A stretch of 64,000 bases of DNA from Gordionus sp. m RMFG-2023 (GCF_954871325.1 NC_088779.1:5148846-5212845); one strand, 5' to 3'. Positions 48,600 to 61,992 are shown, counted from the first letter of the stretch. Notes: generated by a model not told the origin, from the letters alone. A program made the numbers and translations.

Positions 48600-51390
48600 G
48601 TTTAAAATTTTCTAATATAAATAAATGTCTTATATTTATTAACACAATATTAGCCATGTTAAAAAATAATATATTTTATTTTGATAATATAATTATAAAT
48701 TCAAAATAATATATCAAAGATATTTTTATTTATAAAAAATATTTCTTATTAATTTTTAATAACGATTATTTTTCAAAATTTTCATCTGATACACAAGAAT
48801 GCTTAGCATTTAATACGGCATTTAAAAACGCGCTCTAGGGTAGATAAGGTGATTGCGGTATTGTACTTAATAAATAAATCTTTTAACGTGGGGAATTTAT
48901 TAAAAACATTTATTGTTTTGTTATTTGCTTCAAAGAATTGAGATAAGTTATCCTCCTCCAATCCATTCTCTACTTCCTCGACAAAAAAAAGGATATCTCG
49001 AAATTAACAGTTCTTGCATTATCATTGCTAGGGTTTTCAAAGCATTTTTCAATAAGTTTATTTTTATTAGGTTTGTTCTTTGGAAGTTTTATCCATGGTC
49101 ATTGAAGCTTGAATATTGGATGCATAATTGCATAGAACATATTGATCTTCATATATATGTTCAAATCTTTAAAAAATAAAATATATGTAATTAATTGAGT
49201 TGATAGGTTAAATACCTTTTATTAATCCCATTTAATATAGCGTCTATCAATGGTTGACCAATTTGAGGCCACTAATTTTTTTAATTTTAAAATAACTATC
49301 GTTATTGTTGGGGTCAAATATCCCAAATGCATTTTTTCGTCAAATTTAATGATTTTACTTAGTTATATTCTATTAAATAAAATAATTATGATTTATTTTA
49401 TCGACAAATAATAAATTTTTAGGTTTAAAATTTAATTGAAATATTTTAATAAAATTGTGACATTGAACAGGTAGTGGTGGTTTTTGCAATTTGGACCGAC
49501 TATCCGATCCAGTCTTATCTGACTATTGGATCCGATGGGGCGTTCCGATAATACGGCCTGGTTGTTCAATCCGACCGTAGACCGATTAAAAAAGATATAA
49601 GTTTAATGATTTCCTTTTTAATTAATGTGAACACGTAAAATATGATTATTTAATGCTTAACACTTTATAATATCTCATTCATTGTTTGCTTTTCCTATTC
49701 TTTTGCGTAAACTACATATAAAAATATTTATTTTATTAATCAATATATTTATCTAAGGAAATATCCTTAAAAGAAGAGTCAGGGGATTCTGAGAAGGGTG
49801 AAATAAGTGATCCAAAGCCATTTAACTAATATTTTATATCAAATTAATTCTAACATATTAGATTGGTGGAAAGGGAATCAATATCGATTCTGGCCAAAAT
49901 AGAAATGGACCATCTCCCATAATAAACGGTTCTTTTCTGAAGCTAGTGATAAAATATCAAAAAAAATGTAATAGAATGAATCCAAAGATGGTTTAATCTC
50001 TAATGAAATTCGAATCATGGATAAAAAGTGGAATTCATTTTATTTTAGAAGATTATTAGAATTATATTTATAACCAAATATCTATCACATATATTATATG
50101 TATCAAAAACTCATTAAATATGCAAATTGATTTATATTATATTCAATAAATTTGGTATTAAAAATTATTTGATGATATAATTAAATTATTGGTAATTTAA
50201 CACCTTTCATATTTAATAAAATTAATGCAGAATAAAAATTTTATAGCATAACAAAAAGAAACATATTTTAAATGGGACCGGACTGAAACTAAGGTCACAC
50301 GGTCTGGTCTCATCCGACCTAACGGTCCACGGCTTAGTCCCTTTTTAGAAAAAAAGATCACTAGGTAGGGAGATACATAAAAACGAAGAAATATAACAAA
50401 TCCTTAAACAAGTATTTTATATTGTAATATTTTATATTTATAATAAAATTCTTAAATAATATATTATGGCCAGTTAATACATACCATGTATTGACTAGCC
50501 AGAAAAATAACTTTCACACAACTTTATTTAGCTCAAATTATATTATGGATAGAGATTTGATTAAAATTTTATTTTAAAGATTAAGAATTGGGCTACACAT
50601 TAAAACCAAATTCATTTGGTTTAACACAATTTTTAATCCCTTTTTTTTAAAAAAGCAAAATCATGGCCAGTCATACCACATTTTCCCCTAATAAGCCAAC
50701 AATAAAAAACAGCTTTTAAATTTGATTTCGAAAAAAATTTTGGTTATATAACAAAAATCATGGAAATTTGTCCCTAATAATGGCGATTGTCATCTGTTCA
50801 AAAATGCTAATAGAAAAATTGCATTATTTGTATTCTATTCAAATTTTATAATATAGTCCTAATTCTTCCTTCTTCAGATTTTAAGAGTACTATCAGTTTT
50901 CGATCATAAAGAAGCCTAAAATACAGTATAAAACAACGCAAGGCATTTATGAGTATATTATATTATATTTTATATTATAAATGTAGTTATTAGATGTATG
51001 TAATGTATCATTACTACAAATAATATAACATGATATTTATATATGTATATATAATGATACAGCAACTATTAATCATAATATCATGTATATCAATTTATTA
51101 TTATATGTTATGAATGTAATAGATGTTATCATATTTTGTATATAAATAACTAACCAGCGATGTAATAACCTAATATTCGAAACTCCTATAATATTGTTGC
51201 TCTACCATAATACAATAAAATAACATGCCAATATATCTTTTTCAAAAAAAATTAATCAAATATAAAACTTCATAAAATTAGAACTATTTTAAAACAAAAC
51301 CTATCTTTTAGCAACAAGACAGAGGACGATGCTCTGAATCTGATGGGCTTAGTTTTTATGGCTCTATTTTTGTGTGTAGCATGATATCCC
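48600..51390. other. AT-rich stretch with one probable MITE
   Basis: No coding exon was seen. The only clear structure is the TAGTG-ended element at about 49471-50364. The rest is A/T-rich DNA downstream of the unrecognised gene at 51.4 kb. Confidence 0.5.
49471..50364. mobile_element. Probable hAT-type MITE with GGACCG-rich ends
   Basis: The left end TAGTGGTGGTTTTTGCAATT is followed by GGACCGAC and GGATCCGATGGG motifs. The right end, inverted, reads TAGTGATCTTTTTTTCTAAA followed by GGACTAAGCCGTGGACCG. The ends are similar but imperfect and no clean 8-bp duplication was found. The 0.7-kb interior is A/T-rich and non-coding. Confidence 0.45.
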
Positions 51391-51408
51391 TTTTTATTTT
51401 TTCTTTAA

Positions 51409-52505
51409 TCAAACTATACGCAAATTAGTTAATTGTTCTAGATTTTCTGCATAATTTTGCTCCTTGCGCTTTTTTCTCAGCCCCACTTCTTTGCTCTTGA
51501 GGTAATTTTCGAGAGTCCTGCGCCTTTCTTCAACATAATCAGCATCTTTCCACGTTTCTTCATTTAGAACAGTCCGGCCGCCTCTTTTACGGCGCATAAT
51601 TTCATCGACGATTTTGGTTCTATCTAAATCGTACAGAAATTTTTGAGGCGGGTTATAGCACGATTCGTCTACATCGGTCGGATAAGAATGGGGTACATTT
51701 TCAATACGCCGAGTTTTGCCTTCGACACCATTTTTATCGGTAGCGCGACTTTCTTTAGCGATGAGTACGCGTTCACGATTATTAGGGCTCGTTTGATTCA
51801 GCTTATATATTTAAAAAAAATATATTTATAACGACTGGCAGGAAATTTGAGTTGTCAAAAAATCATCAATATTTTTAAGAATAAAATTAAGCATAAAGCT
51901 ATGTCCACTAGTGGATTTATTTATTAAATAAATATATAAATATCTTAGAAGAAAAAAAGTAAATTCCCTTCAGGGAAAGGGGGAAGACAAGGATAACGGA
52001 TATCCGGTTCGGATATTATGGGGAGGGGGTTCATAAAATATAAATATCATGGTTCAATATGTACTATAAAGTTATTTATGTTAAACATTTTTATAATGAA
52101 AAAATTTTTATTTTAAAAAATAAATGATTCTTTCATCTTTTCCAAAAAAAAATTATATTATAAGAAAATTTTAGAGAAATAATAACTTACTCACTTTGCT
52201 TAGCAGACGAGTATCATTATCGTACAATGGGTTTATATGTGAATACTGTTTGCTGGAAGAATCGATAAATTCATCAACGTCATTTAATTTGAATTCAACG
52301 TTCGCTTTTTCCAAAATAAATTTTTGTGTTAGATCAGGTGACGATGGTTGTTCATTAATGTCGTCTGTTTAGGTCATATTTAATTTTAAATTTAATAATA
52401 TAATATAAACTTATTGATCGTGATCCTATTTGTAGATTTTTGTCATCTGTTGGAGCAAATATTAAAGGTGGTATAACTCCTAACCGAAGATTTATCAAGC
52501 TTTGC
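51409..52505 (-). CDS. Unrecognised host gene, last three exons
   Basis: Three exons on the minus strand with good GT-AG sites and matching phases: 52411-52505 (QSLINLRLGVIPPLIFAPTD...), 52195-52364 (DINEQPSSPDLTQKFILEKA...) and 51409-51801 (LNQTSPNNRERVLIAKESRA... to NLRIV and TGA). They give 220 codons before the stop. The first begins mid-codon, so the gene continues upstream. The encoded C-terminus is hydrophilic and highly charged. It has a Pro/Tyr-rich segment (NVPHSYPTDVDESCYNPPQK), a basic stretch (IMRRKRGGRT) and a helix-prone RRRTLENYLKSKEVGLRKKR segment. The last exon is much GC-richer than its surroundings. AATAAA (51393-51398) follows the stop. I do not recognise the family. No signal peptide or membrane segment is visible in this part. 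Confidence 0.78.
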
Positions 52506-52509
52506 CTGG

Positions 52510-55500
52510 GAAGTCAAATTATTATAAAAATAGTATTGGGTTTAAATAACTATTTTCATATTAAATCTATGTTGATGATAAGTGAATAATTACCTCAAAA
52601 TAAACTAAACTTAAAATTTTTAAAAGAAGAAAAATGATATATTAGAATATTCTACAATATTTAAATAATAGAGAGAGAAAAAGAAGAGCTCATTAAGTTA
52701 TAATCAGGAGACGTCAGCCTATTCAGTGATGAGTCTAATGATGAAAAAATAATTATCTTATATTAAATACAAAACACTATTCCTAGCGCCCCGTTAAACC
52801 CTTATTCAATGTGGCTGAAAAAGTTTTTGGAGGGGATGTCTTGTTAAAATCAAATAATTTAGTTATTAATGTCATTTTATAAATATTTCATATAATATGT
52901 ATTCTATTCCTCTAATCGCTAAAATTTTAAATACATACACGTTCAATGTAATCAAATTTTTTTGATTTATTTACCTAATTTTACTTTTAATTATGTTAAA
53001 ACTATTCTGTATTTGTTTATCCAAATCTGAAGTTCCAGTCATTTTCCAATTAATCCCAATGTGACTATTTTTCAAGTATTCAAGCTTAATATTTAAAATA
53101 TATTATTTATAATTGATGTCACCATATATCAATGTTAACAAATAATATATGTTAATAAATTCCAGTTTTTTAAATGATCTTCAAAGATGTTAAATCTCTA
53201 AAAATTTTATCTATAATTCCAAATCTAAATAAATCTTTTATAATTCTTAAATAGAAAATATTATATGATGAAATCACTATTTTCTTATAAAAAAATTTGA
53301 TCTTTAAAAAGTTTAAAGATTTTTTTTTGCTCAAAATTTTGGAAAAAAAAAATCCCCAAAGCTTTTCAATTTTGTAAATTTAGACAAAATCTACCTATTG
53401 GTGATCTTGAGTTAATATGTTAGCTATGTACGGGTAAAAACCTGATGTAAACAAATTGTTAGTATATCATAATTCTAGAATTCGAGTTCTCCATTTGGCA
53501 TTTTAAAGATTTTTTAGTTAGGAGGCAGTTTAAATTGATAATAAATATTTAAATAAAAATTAGATTTTAAAAAAGTAATTTTTGGCCATATAAGAGCACT
53601 ATATTTGGGCTACTTTTTGCTATATATACACTATCTATTGTAATATTTTATAAACACCCACTGTTCACCTTTTTAAATTTAATATAATTAATGTATAGAA
53701 AAAATTATCCCTTAAATATTGGAAAAATTTCTTATTAAGCTAAATGATTATTTAAATGAATAAATCAGATGTCTATATTATATAAATTGAAGATAATTCT
53801 CATAAATAAAATCGAAATAGAAAATAATAATTCATAAAATGTTCATTTTGTTCTACAAAATATTTTTAGTCCATCATTTGGAAATTTTATTAAAAATTAC
53901 CTTTCAATTTTTTCCTTATATTAATTTATAAGTTTTCTTATATTTGTGTCTAAATTTAAAATTGATTATTCCAGTTTTAACACAATTCTAAACAGACAAT
54001 ATATGAGATATGGATGTTAAAATGCTTGAAATTTAGGCTAGAAAATAAATAAAATTTCAAAAACATTATTAACTGGTTTAAATCCATTTATAATTATAAG
54101 GGTTCATGTTGATTTAAAAGTTATGACCACCCAATCTAAAATAGATAAATTGTATAATAATAATAAAAAAAAGAAGTTATATTAATCAGGCTTTAAAAAA
54201 TTGGGATTGAACTGTAAAATAGGTTCAATATAGGGTTATAATTTATAGTAAAAAATTTAATATTTTTCATATAAAAAAATAGTCAGATATTACATTAATA
54301 ATTTCAACTTTATGTGGGAAAAGATTTGAGTTAAAATGATTGAGAGACAAAATACTACATATATTTTTAAATAAAAACAGTTTCCATATTCTTTCTTTTG
54401 TAGGATTTAAAAATTATTTTCTTTAGCTTCTGTTAAAATTTGGTCATTAGGAAGCTTTTCGTCGATCTTATGTGTGCATTAAACAAGAATAAATTATATC
54501 ATGAATATTGTTACTAATAAAGTTCTCCGTGAAGTGGGTATTGGTTGCAATTTTTCACATTTCCTAAAAAAGAAATAATTTATTAGATTTTTTTAGAATA
54601 TGATATTACAAAAAAAGCTAAATATTCTAGCAATATAATGATATATAAATATTGTTTATACTTAAATTTTTTTTAAAAATTTTGCATTTTTCATTTCGAA
54701 AAATATGAATGAATATCTAATATTAGTGCTAAACTACAACTGTCTAAAATCAATATAGATAAAACTTTTTCAAAATTTCTAAAATCTAATAAGATAGTTG
54801 AGTATTGACATTTATTTTGGATATAATTTGCTACTAAAAAGGTTCCCTATTTAAAAATAAATCCTATTAAAATAAATTTCCCATAATTATGGAAATCCCT
54901 TATATTTTAATTTTATAATTATATAAGTTAGTGTATCAACAAAATGAGTTGAAAAAATAAACCTTTCCAAAATTTTAATAACGTAGTAATCTTTTATTTA
55001 ATTTGAAAATAAAGATTTTAAAATTTTAATTATCATTTTTTCAAAAAAATAGATTAACTGAAAATTGACACTTAAATTTGGTATAATTCCCAAAATGTGA
55101 ATGAAATTACGGATATTTATAATTATATAAATTAATAGTAGCATAAAAAATTAAATATTTATATAAATTCAAATAATATCTAAAAATGACCAAACAGAGA
55201 GGCAAACTATTATCGACTATTTATAAAAATAATAGTAAAAAAAAGCTTCCGTTTTAAAAAAAATATGAATATTTATTAGTATCAGCTAAATTACTCATTA
55301 AACAATTATAATAAAATATTTATTAATACTCAAAAAACGAAATTATTATTATTTAGATTAATTTTTAATACTATCTAAAAAAAATAATTTTATATCTATT
55401 TATTCTATTTGTATAATCCTATAAACGAATTATTATCCAATAAATGATTTTTACAAATTTAGCCAGTTACAGGTTATCTTAATTTTAAATTCTTCACTAT

Positions 55501-57300
55501 ATACAGTATTTTTATAATTATAAAGATATTTTTCAAAATAATTTTTACAATTATATAACGTAATTTATATTGTCAATATGACATATTACTAATTTAAATT
55601 ATTCTAATTTGAATATAATTTATTATTTTTCTAAACTGTTTGAATGTAAAATGTTATATTTGATAAAATTATATGTTATTTTCATTAATTTATTAACATT
55701 TTATTATTTTTCTAAAAATGATATTGAAATTTAATTTTACCATATTTCACCAATTTATATTAAATTGTTAACATCGAATTATGACCTCAAAACGATTGTT
55801 ACTTATTATTGCAACTTAATATTTTTTGATATAAACCACCCTCTTTCTCCACCCACACCCCCTGAGTTGATAAATATATCTTCTTACCTATTAATCTTGA
55901 TTTAAAATAATGGCATATTTCTTTGATTTCCTCGTATTCCCACAGAAGAACGGAACATTCCAAACTAGTAATTTTCATCGGCCCTGCCCCTATTTTTTTT
56001 TGAAAAAATTTGACCCTACTGGCTCCCATTCTGAACAAGATTAGTTTTATTTGTCCAAAGAAGCGCGACCCAAAATGAAAATTGTTAGTCGGCACTGCTT
56101 GAATTTATTTAAATATAGAAAATTTAATATTAGAAAGTAAAAAGAAATATCAGGACCTTGTTACTTGCAAAGTATTTTAAAATAATATCAATCTATTTGA
56201 CAAAATGTAATAATATCATATATAAAAAAAAATTCAAACCACTCACGGCCGACCTGAATTTTTTTTTAATATTAGGCCTGACCCAGCCCGACCTGGGAGG
56301 GCTCGAGGCCAAGGTGGTTGATTTTCAGATCTTCTAATTAGCATTATAGATTTGAGCAACGTTGAATCACTTGAAATCATAAAATTATGAAGAATAGTTA
56401 TTATTAATTAACACATGAAAAAAAAATTAAGAATCATGAAACTAACGCCCAATAAAAATTTAAATCAAAATGTTAGGTACAGCCAAGACTCATTTTTCTA
56501 AAATAGCTCACGCGCGACTAGGTCTCTGCCATATACTAATATATCTAATTCAGTAGGTTACCACATAAATTTATTTGACAATTCATTCGGCTTTTTTTAT
56601 TTTTTATTCGTATTTTATTAATTTGGCAAAATATTTATTATGAAATTAAAATCAAGAAGAAATCTATTTTTTAAAAAAAAAAAGGAAAATTAATTTATTG
56701 AGATTAAATATATAATTTTCGAAAAAATTAAATGCAATCTAAAATTATATTTGAAAATCTCATTTCTTTCTAATAAAACAATCATCATTTTATTTTCAGC
56801 AATATTAAAATAACATCATATCAAATATATGTTAAATAAATATTAAAATATAATAAACAATATATTATAACTACATACATGGCCAAATAAAAATCAAGTT
56901 GTTATGAGACGCATATTTTTGCGATTTTACAAATTATAATAAATCTAAATAATTTTATGGCATATTAATTTAAGATCACCAAAATTAAAGATCAAGGATT
57001 TGAGGTAAGCCAAATTCGTCGAGCGTGACACATTCCTTGAATAAATATAAGAAGAAAAAAACTTTAAATACAAAACATTAAAAACGAAGATACTAAAAGA
57101 CGAAAAAACTGGCCGTTTGATATTTTTTTTCCTATATTTCATAATAAATACGCTAAAAATGGTTCTCACTTAGCAAATTAAATTTAAAATATTCTCTCTA
57201 AAAGTCCAGTCATTAAAGTGTGTCTATAATATTAATTTATTAAAAAATTGGCCATTCACAATTTGAACGAACATATTATGTAACATCGAACTAACACATA
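52510..57300. other. AT-rich stretch, possibly a long intron
   Basis: Very A/T-rich with no convincing exon. A GC-richer patch at 55800-56095 reads as an open minus-strand frame, but it begins at CAGTGCCGACTAACAATTTT, which looks like a transposon end. A GC-rich MITE fragment lies at 56230-56340. If the exon at 57302-57462 belongs to the 51.4-kb gene, this is intron with at least one undetected exon. Confidence 0.45.
56230..56340 (+). repeat. Fragment of the GC-rich hAT-type MITE family
   Basis: GGCCGACCTGAATTTTTTTT, AGGCCTGACCCAGCCCGACC and GAGGGCTCGAGGCC islands end in TTTTCAGATCTTCTAAT, a diverged family terminus. Confidence 0.5.
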
Positions 57301-57301
57301 C

Positions 57302-57462
57302 TTTACTCTTAGAAGTACTAGTAGCCCCACCACCTTTCCCGCCAGAGGGAAGAGCAATAGAATCCTTTCCGGGTTCTTTTGTGGGCACGGATAAAACTTT
57401 TCTAGCATCGTCTAGGTAGGAGGTGTCAGTATCGCCCAGCTTCTCATCCCCCAGATCGAGTT
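57302..57462 (-). CDS. Isolated coding-like exon of an unknown gene
   Basis: Acceptor TTTATAATTTCAG and donor AAAGTATGTG bound a 161-bp open segment: ELDLGDEKLGDTDTSYLDDA, RKVLSVPTKEPGKDSIALPS, GGKGGGATSTSKSK. It is distinctly GC-richer than its flanks, acidic at first and then Gly/Ser/Lys-rich, like a disordered linker. It ends in phase 0, whereas the exon at 52505 needs a two-base carry-over, so the two are not directly joined. Either another exon lies between them or this belongs to a separate gene. The family is not recognised. Confidence 0.55.
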
Positions 57463-57683
57463 CTGAAATTATAAATGAGAAACATTTTATTTCGTGTCGA
57501 CTCCATAAAAATAAGGGAAGAAGAAAAAAAATGTGGGAAAAACAAATGAAAATCCATAAAAACGTTCATAGTTAGCGCGAATTCGCGGCGATGTATAGAA
57601 AATATGATATAAATATAATAATTTACATTAATTTTTGTATATGCAGGGTTAAACATTTAAATGTAATCTTAAAATAAAAGAGA

Positions 57684-60417
57684 GTTCTTGTTGCAGTTTT
57701 ACTTTACAAAAAAATGCATTATGCAAATCGTAAACAAAAATAATGTTTTATTAAAATATCCCCGTCTATGTAAATGAGAAAAAAAACGCGTGAGATTTGT
57801 AGATTTTTTCATACTTTAACAGTTTTAACAAGTGGGATGTAGAACTTTTTATTCTTCGCGACTATGTAAATGTTGATTAAAGAAAAAGGATATATAATGG
57901 AGAAATTATGATGCGAAAAAGGGGATTATTATTTTAACTAAAATTTACTTTTAATTTTTTAATTTTATTTTATTTTATTTTTTTTATGATGTTTACTATT
58001 ATAATTTTGAATAAAGAATTAAAGTTGATTTTATGATTTCGTGATTCCTAATTATTATTAATTTCCTTTTATATATATATATTTGTTTTCTATTTTTATA
58101 TTTAGGTTTTGATGCACAATGACAATCTTGTCGTTGTGACAGTGGTGCCGAAGAGCGGAGGAGACCGGCCCTTAATAACCTTCAGTCTGTGACCGGCAAC
58201 AAGGAGATGTGTCAAACTGTATTCTAATACAAAAAAAAAATTCCAGAAGAACGTAAGAAAAATATGTAAATAAAGATGAAAGGGAAAAATTATGTGGTTA
58301 AGATTATGTTTATGTAGGATATAAAATCTAAAATTAAAGACAAAGGTAACATTCATAGTAGATAGAGATAATTGTGTTTAGTTATTTAAAGGTGATAATT
58401 AGGAATTTTATATTTAGAAGTTACTGGTAAACTAAAAACCAATGGAATTTTGAAACTAATAAAGACTATGATATTTTAGATTTTAGAATTATTATCAAGT
58501 GATCACTAGAAATAACTTTGACAAAGAAATAGAAACATAAATTGCGAAAGTTAATATTTAACTAATAGGTTGCGGAGATATAATAATTAAAAAATTCGGT
58601 GAATAAGATTAGAATATAACTTTATTGTTAGGAAATAGTTGATTAAATTCTTATTGAAGATTTACGTTTAACTTTTATTTTAAGGGCTGCGAGAGATAAA
58701 ACAGCCTCAAGGATTAATGTGAATTAGTATATTAGGTTGTAGATTAACCAAAAAATCTTCATAGAGAGAATCGGCTTTTCGTCATTAGAAAATTTATGCC
58801 GCAATCGAGCTCAATTTGAGATCGGATTTTTATTTTTTTGAATCATAAATAAGATTGAGACAATTATGCAACATTATTGTAATAATAACAGAAAGAAAAA
58901 CATGCTTTAGAAATATACATATCAGTTTTCAACAACGGTTGTGCGAAAAATTATAATGATTAGATTTCATAAGTTCTTCAAAGACGTGGGGTGAAAACCA
59001 TAGTGATTAGAGTTAAGAGGTTGTTCATAAACGTAAGTATGAAAACTTATATGATTAGATGTCATTGATTTCTCAACAACGTATGTATGAAAAGAGATTT
59101 ATATATTTCAGCAGTTTTTTTTTAAAAAAAAAAAACTTGAGTAAAAGAAAGATTTTGATATATAGTAGAATAGTATTTTTAGATATAAATTTAGACATGG
59201 CTGAAAAGAAGATGAGATCAATAGCTAAATACAAGTAAATTTTTCAATGAAAATATGGGTCTAGGCTTCATTAAGGGGAGAGGGGTGATAGAATGTGATA
59301 TATTTATATAATTTATTATATTTTGCTACGTATTATAAAATTTAAGATTTAGTATAATTTACGCCATTTATTAAAAGCAGAATTAGTTTAGAAGAGATAA
59401 ATGTAGATATGTAAATAGATTATTTTAGGTAGAAGTAGATTAGATGTGAAAACCCGATATCTCAGCAAGGACAAACTGTCGTAGAAGACCCGAAAGTCTG
59501 AAAGATAGATACGATTACAAGAATTAGAGGCAACAACCAATCAATTACAAGAGAAAGGGGGAAAACAAGCAAATTGATAGAAAAGAGGGTCAAGACGTTA
59601 TGCTGCAATCGTTAATCGCTGACCAATAATAGCCAATTATTCCGAGACTTTAGTCTTGATAAGAAAGCTACGATAAATTGTAAAAAAGATTAAGACAGAC
59701 TAGCAAAAAACAAGAGAGGAAAGGAAACTGGATGTCATCGATAATCGTTATCAATCGTGGATAGAAGTTCGTCAGTGGCTTACAGCGATAAAAAGCTGAT
59801 CGTTTCACAGGGTGACAAGCGACAGATAGAATTCAAAAATTTCAAGCGACAAAGCCTTCGTTAGAACTTAGAAGACAGCAAAAATTAAGAAGAATAAGTC
59901 GAGATCGAAAGAAGATTGATTATTCGCAGATTGGTGGGTCTAACTTAAGTGGAAGGGTGTTGCAGTTTTACTTTACAAAAAAATGCATTATGCAAATCGT
60001 AAACAAAAATAATGTTTTATTAAAATATCCCCGTCTATGTAAATGAGAAAAAAACGCGTGAGATTTGTAGATTTTTTCATACTTTAACAGTTTTAACAAG
60101 TGGGATGTAGAACTTTTTATTCTTCGCGGGACTATGTAAATGTTGATTAAAGAAAAAGGATATATAATGGAGAAATTATGATGCGAAAAAGGGGATTATT
60201 ATTTTAACTAAAATTTACTTTTAATTTTTTAATTTATTTTATTTTATTTTTTTATGATGTTTACTATTATAATTTTGAATAAAGAATTAAAGTTGATTTT
60301 ATGATTTCGTGATTCCTAATTATTATTAATTTCCCTTTTTATATATATATATTTGTTTTCTATTTTTATATTTAGGTTTTGATGCACAATGACAAGTCTT
60401 GTCGTTGTGACAGTTCT
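57684..60417 (+). mobile_element. Young non-coding LTR retroelement with 5-bp target duplication
   Basis: Two direct repeats, 57689-58141 (453 bp) and 59958-60412 (455 bp), start TGTTGCAG and end TTGTGACA. They differ only by a handful of small changes, so the insertion is recent. The duplication GTTCT flanks the whole (57684-57688 and 60413-60417). Directly after the first LTR is a primer-binding-like segment (TGGTGCCGAAGAGCGG). A short purine-rich stretch (GGAAGGG) precedes the second. The 1.8-kb interior shows no gag or pol similarity, so this is a whole-looking but non-autonomous element dependent on a relative. The superfamily cannot be decided. Confidence 0.92.
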
Positions 60418-60419
60418 AA

Positions 60420-60795
60420 ATATATTATGTGATAATAAGAGCATGATATTTTTTTTATATAAGAGTTAAACGATTTGCATAACTATGATCCTTAAAGTCA
60501 TTTGATCGTAAATTCATCCACTTTTCTGATTGGTGAATTTAATAGTTGTAAATTAAGATTATATCTTAAATATTGTTAAAATATATTTAATAAATGCATA
60601 AAATAAAATAATTACCTGCATAAAAATTCATGTCTAATAATTATATCATCTATTTTGACCAAAATGGATGAGGAAAATGCGATCAAAATTTTATGATCAA
60701 GGTAAGCCCTGCCAGTCAAACAATGGTAACCGCATACAAGATATAACAAAAAATGTTAACCATATATTATATTGACATACATAGAAGGTAAGTAA
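60420..60795. other. AT-rich gene-free stretch
   Basis: Nothing recognisable between the LTR element and the repeat fragments to its right. Confidence 0.5.
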
Positions 60796-60799
60796 AGGT

Positions 60800-60940
60800 G
60801 ATCAGAGATCTTATCAGAGTCGAATTCACAAGCCCAGGCTAGAAGTAAAATTTTTCAAAAGTGGATTTTTTATTTAGAACGCGCAGGCCACGATTAGCTT
60901 AAAAATAAATAAATATTGGACTTGACAGGTGTTTTAATTT
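60800..60940 (+). repeat. Fragment of the GC-rich hAT-type MITE family
   Basis: Starts GATCAGAGATCTTATCAGAG and contains AAGCCCAGGCTAG and ACGCGCAGGCCACG islands. Diverged. Confidence 0.35.
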
Positions 60941-61134
60941 TTCTAGTTTAAGCTTATATAAAATAATGTTCAAACAATCACACCAAGATTTTTATATAAA
61001 AAATTGTTCCCTTCTGAAAGAAAATTTTTTGGGCTTACGTGCTTGGATAGGATTCAATATTTATATGGTTACTGTGATGCTATTTAGTGAAATGGTTAAA
61101 ATTATTATAATGCTATTTAGCAGAGTTGTTAAAA

Positions 61135-61275
61135 GATACTTTTTAAATGGATCTAGATACAGATACATCGTCTAAAAATTTATTTAGATACAGATACAGC
61201 TTCTAAAGTTATCTTGATACAAGATACAATTTAAAATGTATCTATGTACAGATACATTTTTATTATACTCTTTGA
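61135..61275 (+). repeat. AGATACA-rich repeat
   Basis: Several GATACAGATACA-type motifs (GATCTAGATACAGATACATC, TTAGATACAGATACAGCTTC, TTGATACAAGATACAATTT) in about 130 bp, followed by an A24 homopolymer at about 61288-61311. Probably a transposon end. Confidence 0.55.
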
Positions 61276-61479
61276 TAAGGTTTGAATAAAAAAAAAAAAA
61301 AAAAAAAAAAAGAAAATTCATGAAATGATCTAAAAAATTTATTGACTCGATATCACATTATCAAAATATAACTAAAACTAATGATTTTTAGATATTAATA
61401 TAATATATGATTAATATAAATAATTATTATATATCATTAATAAAATTATATAATATATGTTTAAATGATTATAAATAAT

Positions 61480-61775
61480 TATTAGATTTCAGTAACAACC
61501 ACTGTCTGTCGGCAAATTATATTTTTTTTGTGGAGCTAATGTTTTGATCATTTTTATAAATGAAGGATTTTTTTTAACAATTGAAAATGGCTGAATGCTA
61601 TCTATAATAAAATCAGTTATTAAATCATCTAAAGTGGTTTGGGTTAAGGTCTGAGGTCTCTTGGAAAAAAATTCAATGGACGATGAGCCTAGTCCAATAT
61701 TTTCTTTAATAGATTTTTTCTCCTTCCCTTTTTTATTTGGATTAAGAGTGTTTGATGTTTTCTCTTAAAATTTAA
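61480..61775 (-). pseudogene. hAT transposase N-terminal fragment
   Basis: The minus strand reads LTQTTLDDLITDFIIDSIQP, FSIVKKNPSFIKMIKTLAPQ and KKYNLPT. The (I/V)QPFSIV..PSF..(M/L)IK.L.P.Y.LP motif is typical of the segment after the BED finger in hAT transposases. Upstream are NPNKKGKEKKSIKENIGLGS and similar linker residues. No TIR or downstream catalytic part was found nearby. Confidence 0.8.
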
Positions 61776-61992
61776 AATTAAAATTGTAAACATTTATTTA
61801 GTGATGAATTAAATAAGTTATAAGTGATAGTTTTTTTTTTTTCATTTAAAAATTAATTTTATTCAGTAAAAAAAATTAAAGCTTGAACATGAACATTTAT
61901 ATACACTATTGAATTAAAAATATATATTAAAAACAAAAAAATCAATATAAAAAACATATAATTAAAAGAAGGGAAATTAAGAAGAAAAAAAA

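Noticed and set aside
51643-51831. Plus-strand open frame of 62 codons
   Set aside because: Antisense to the last exon of the unrecognised minus-strand gene.
55799-56095. Minus-strand open frame of 98 codons
   Set aside because: Begins at a transposon-like terminus (CAGTGCCGACTAACAATTTT) and matches no protein family; kept only as part of a repeat-bearing stretch.
58102-58356. Minus-strand open frame at the start of the LTR element interior, read at first as a host exon
   Set aside because: It overlaps the first LTR end and the primer-binding-like segment; the GC-rich patch belongs to the element.
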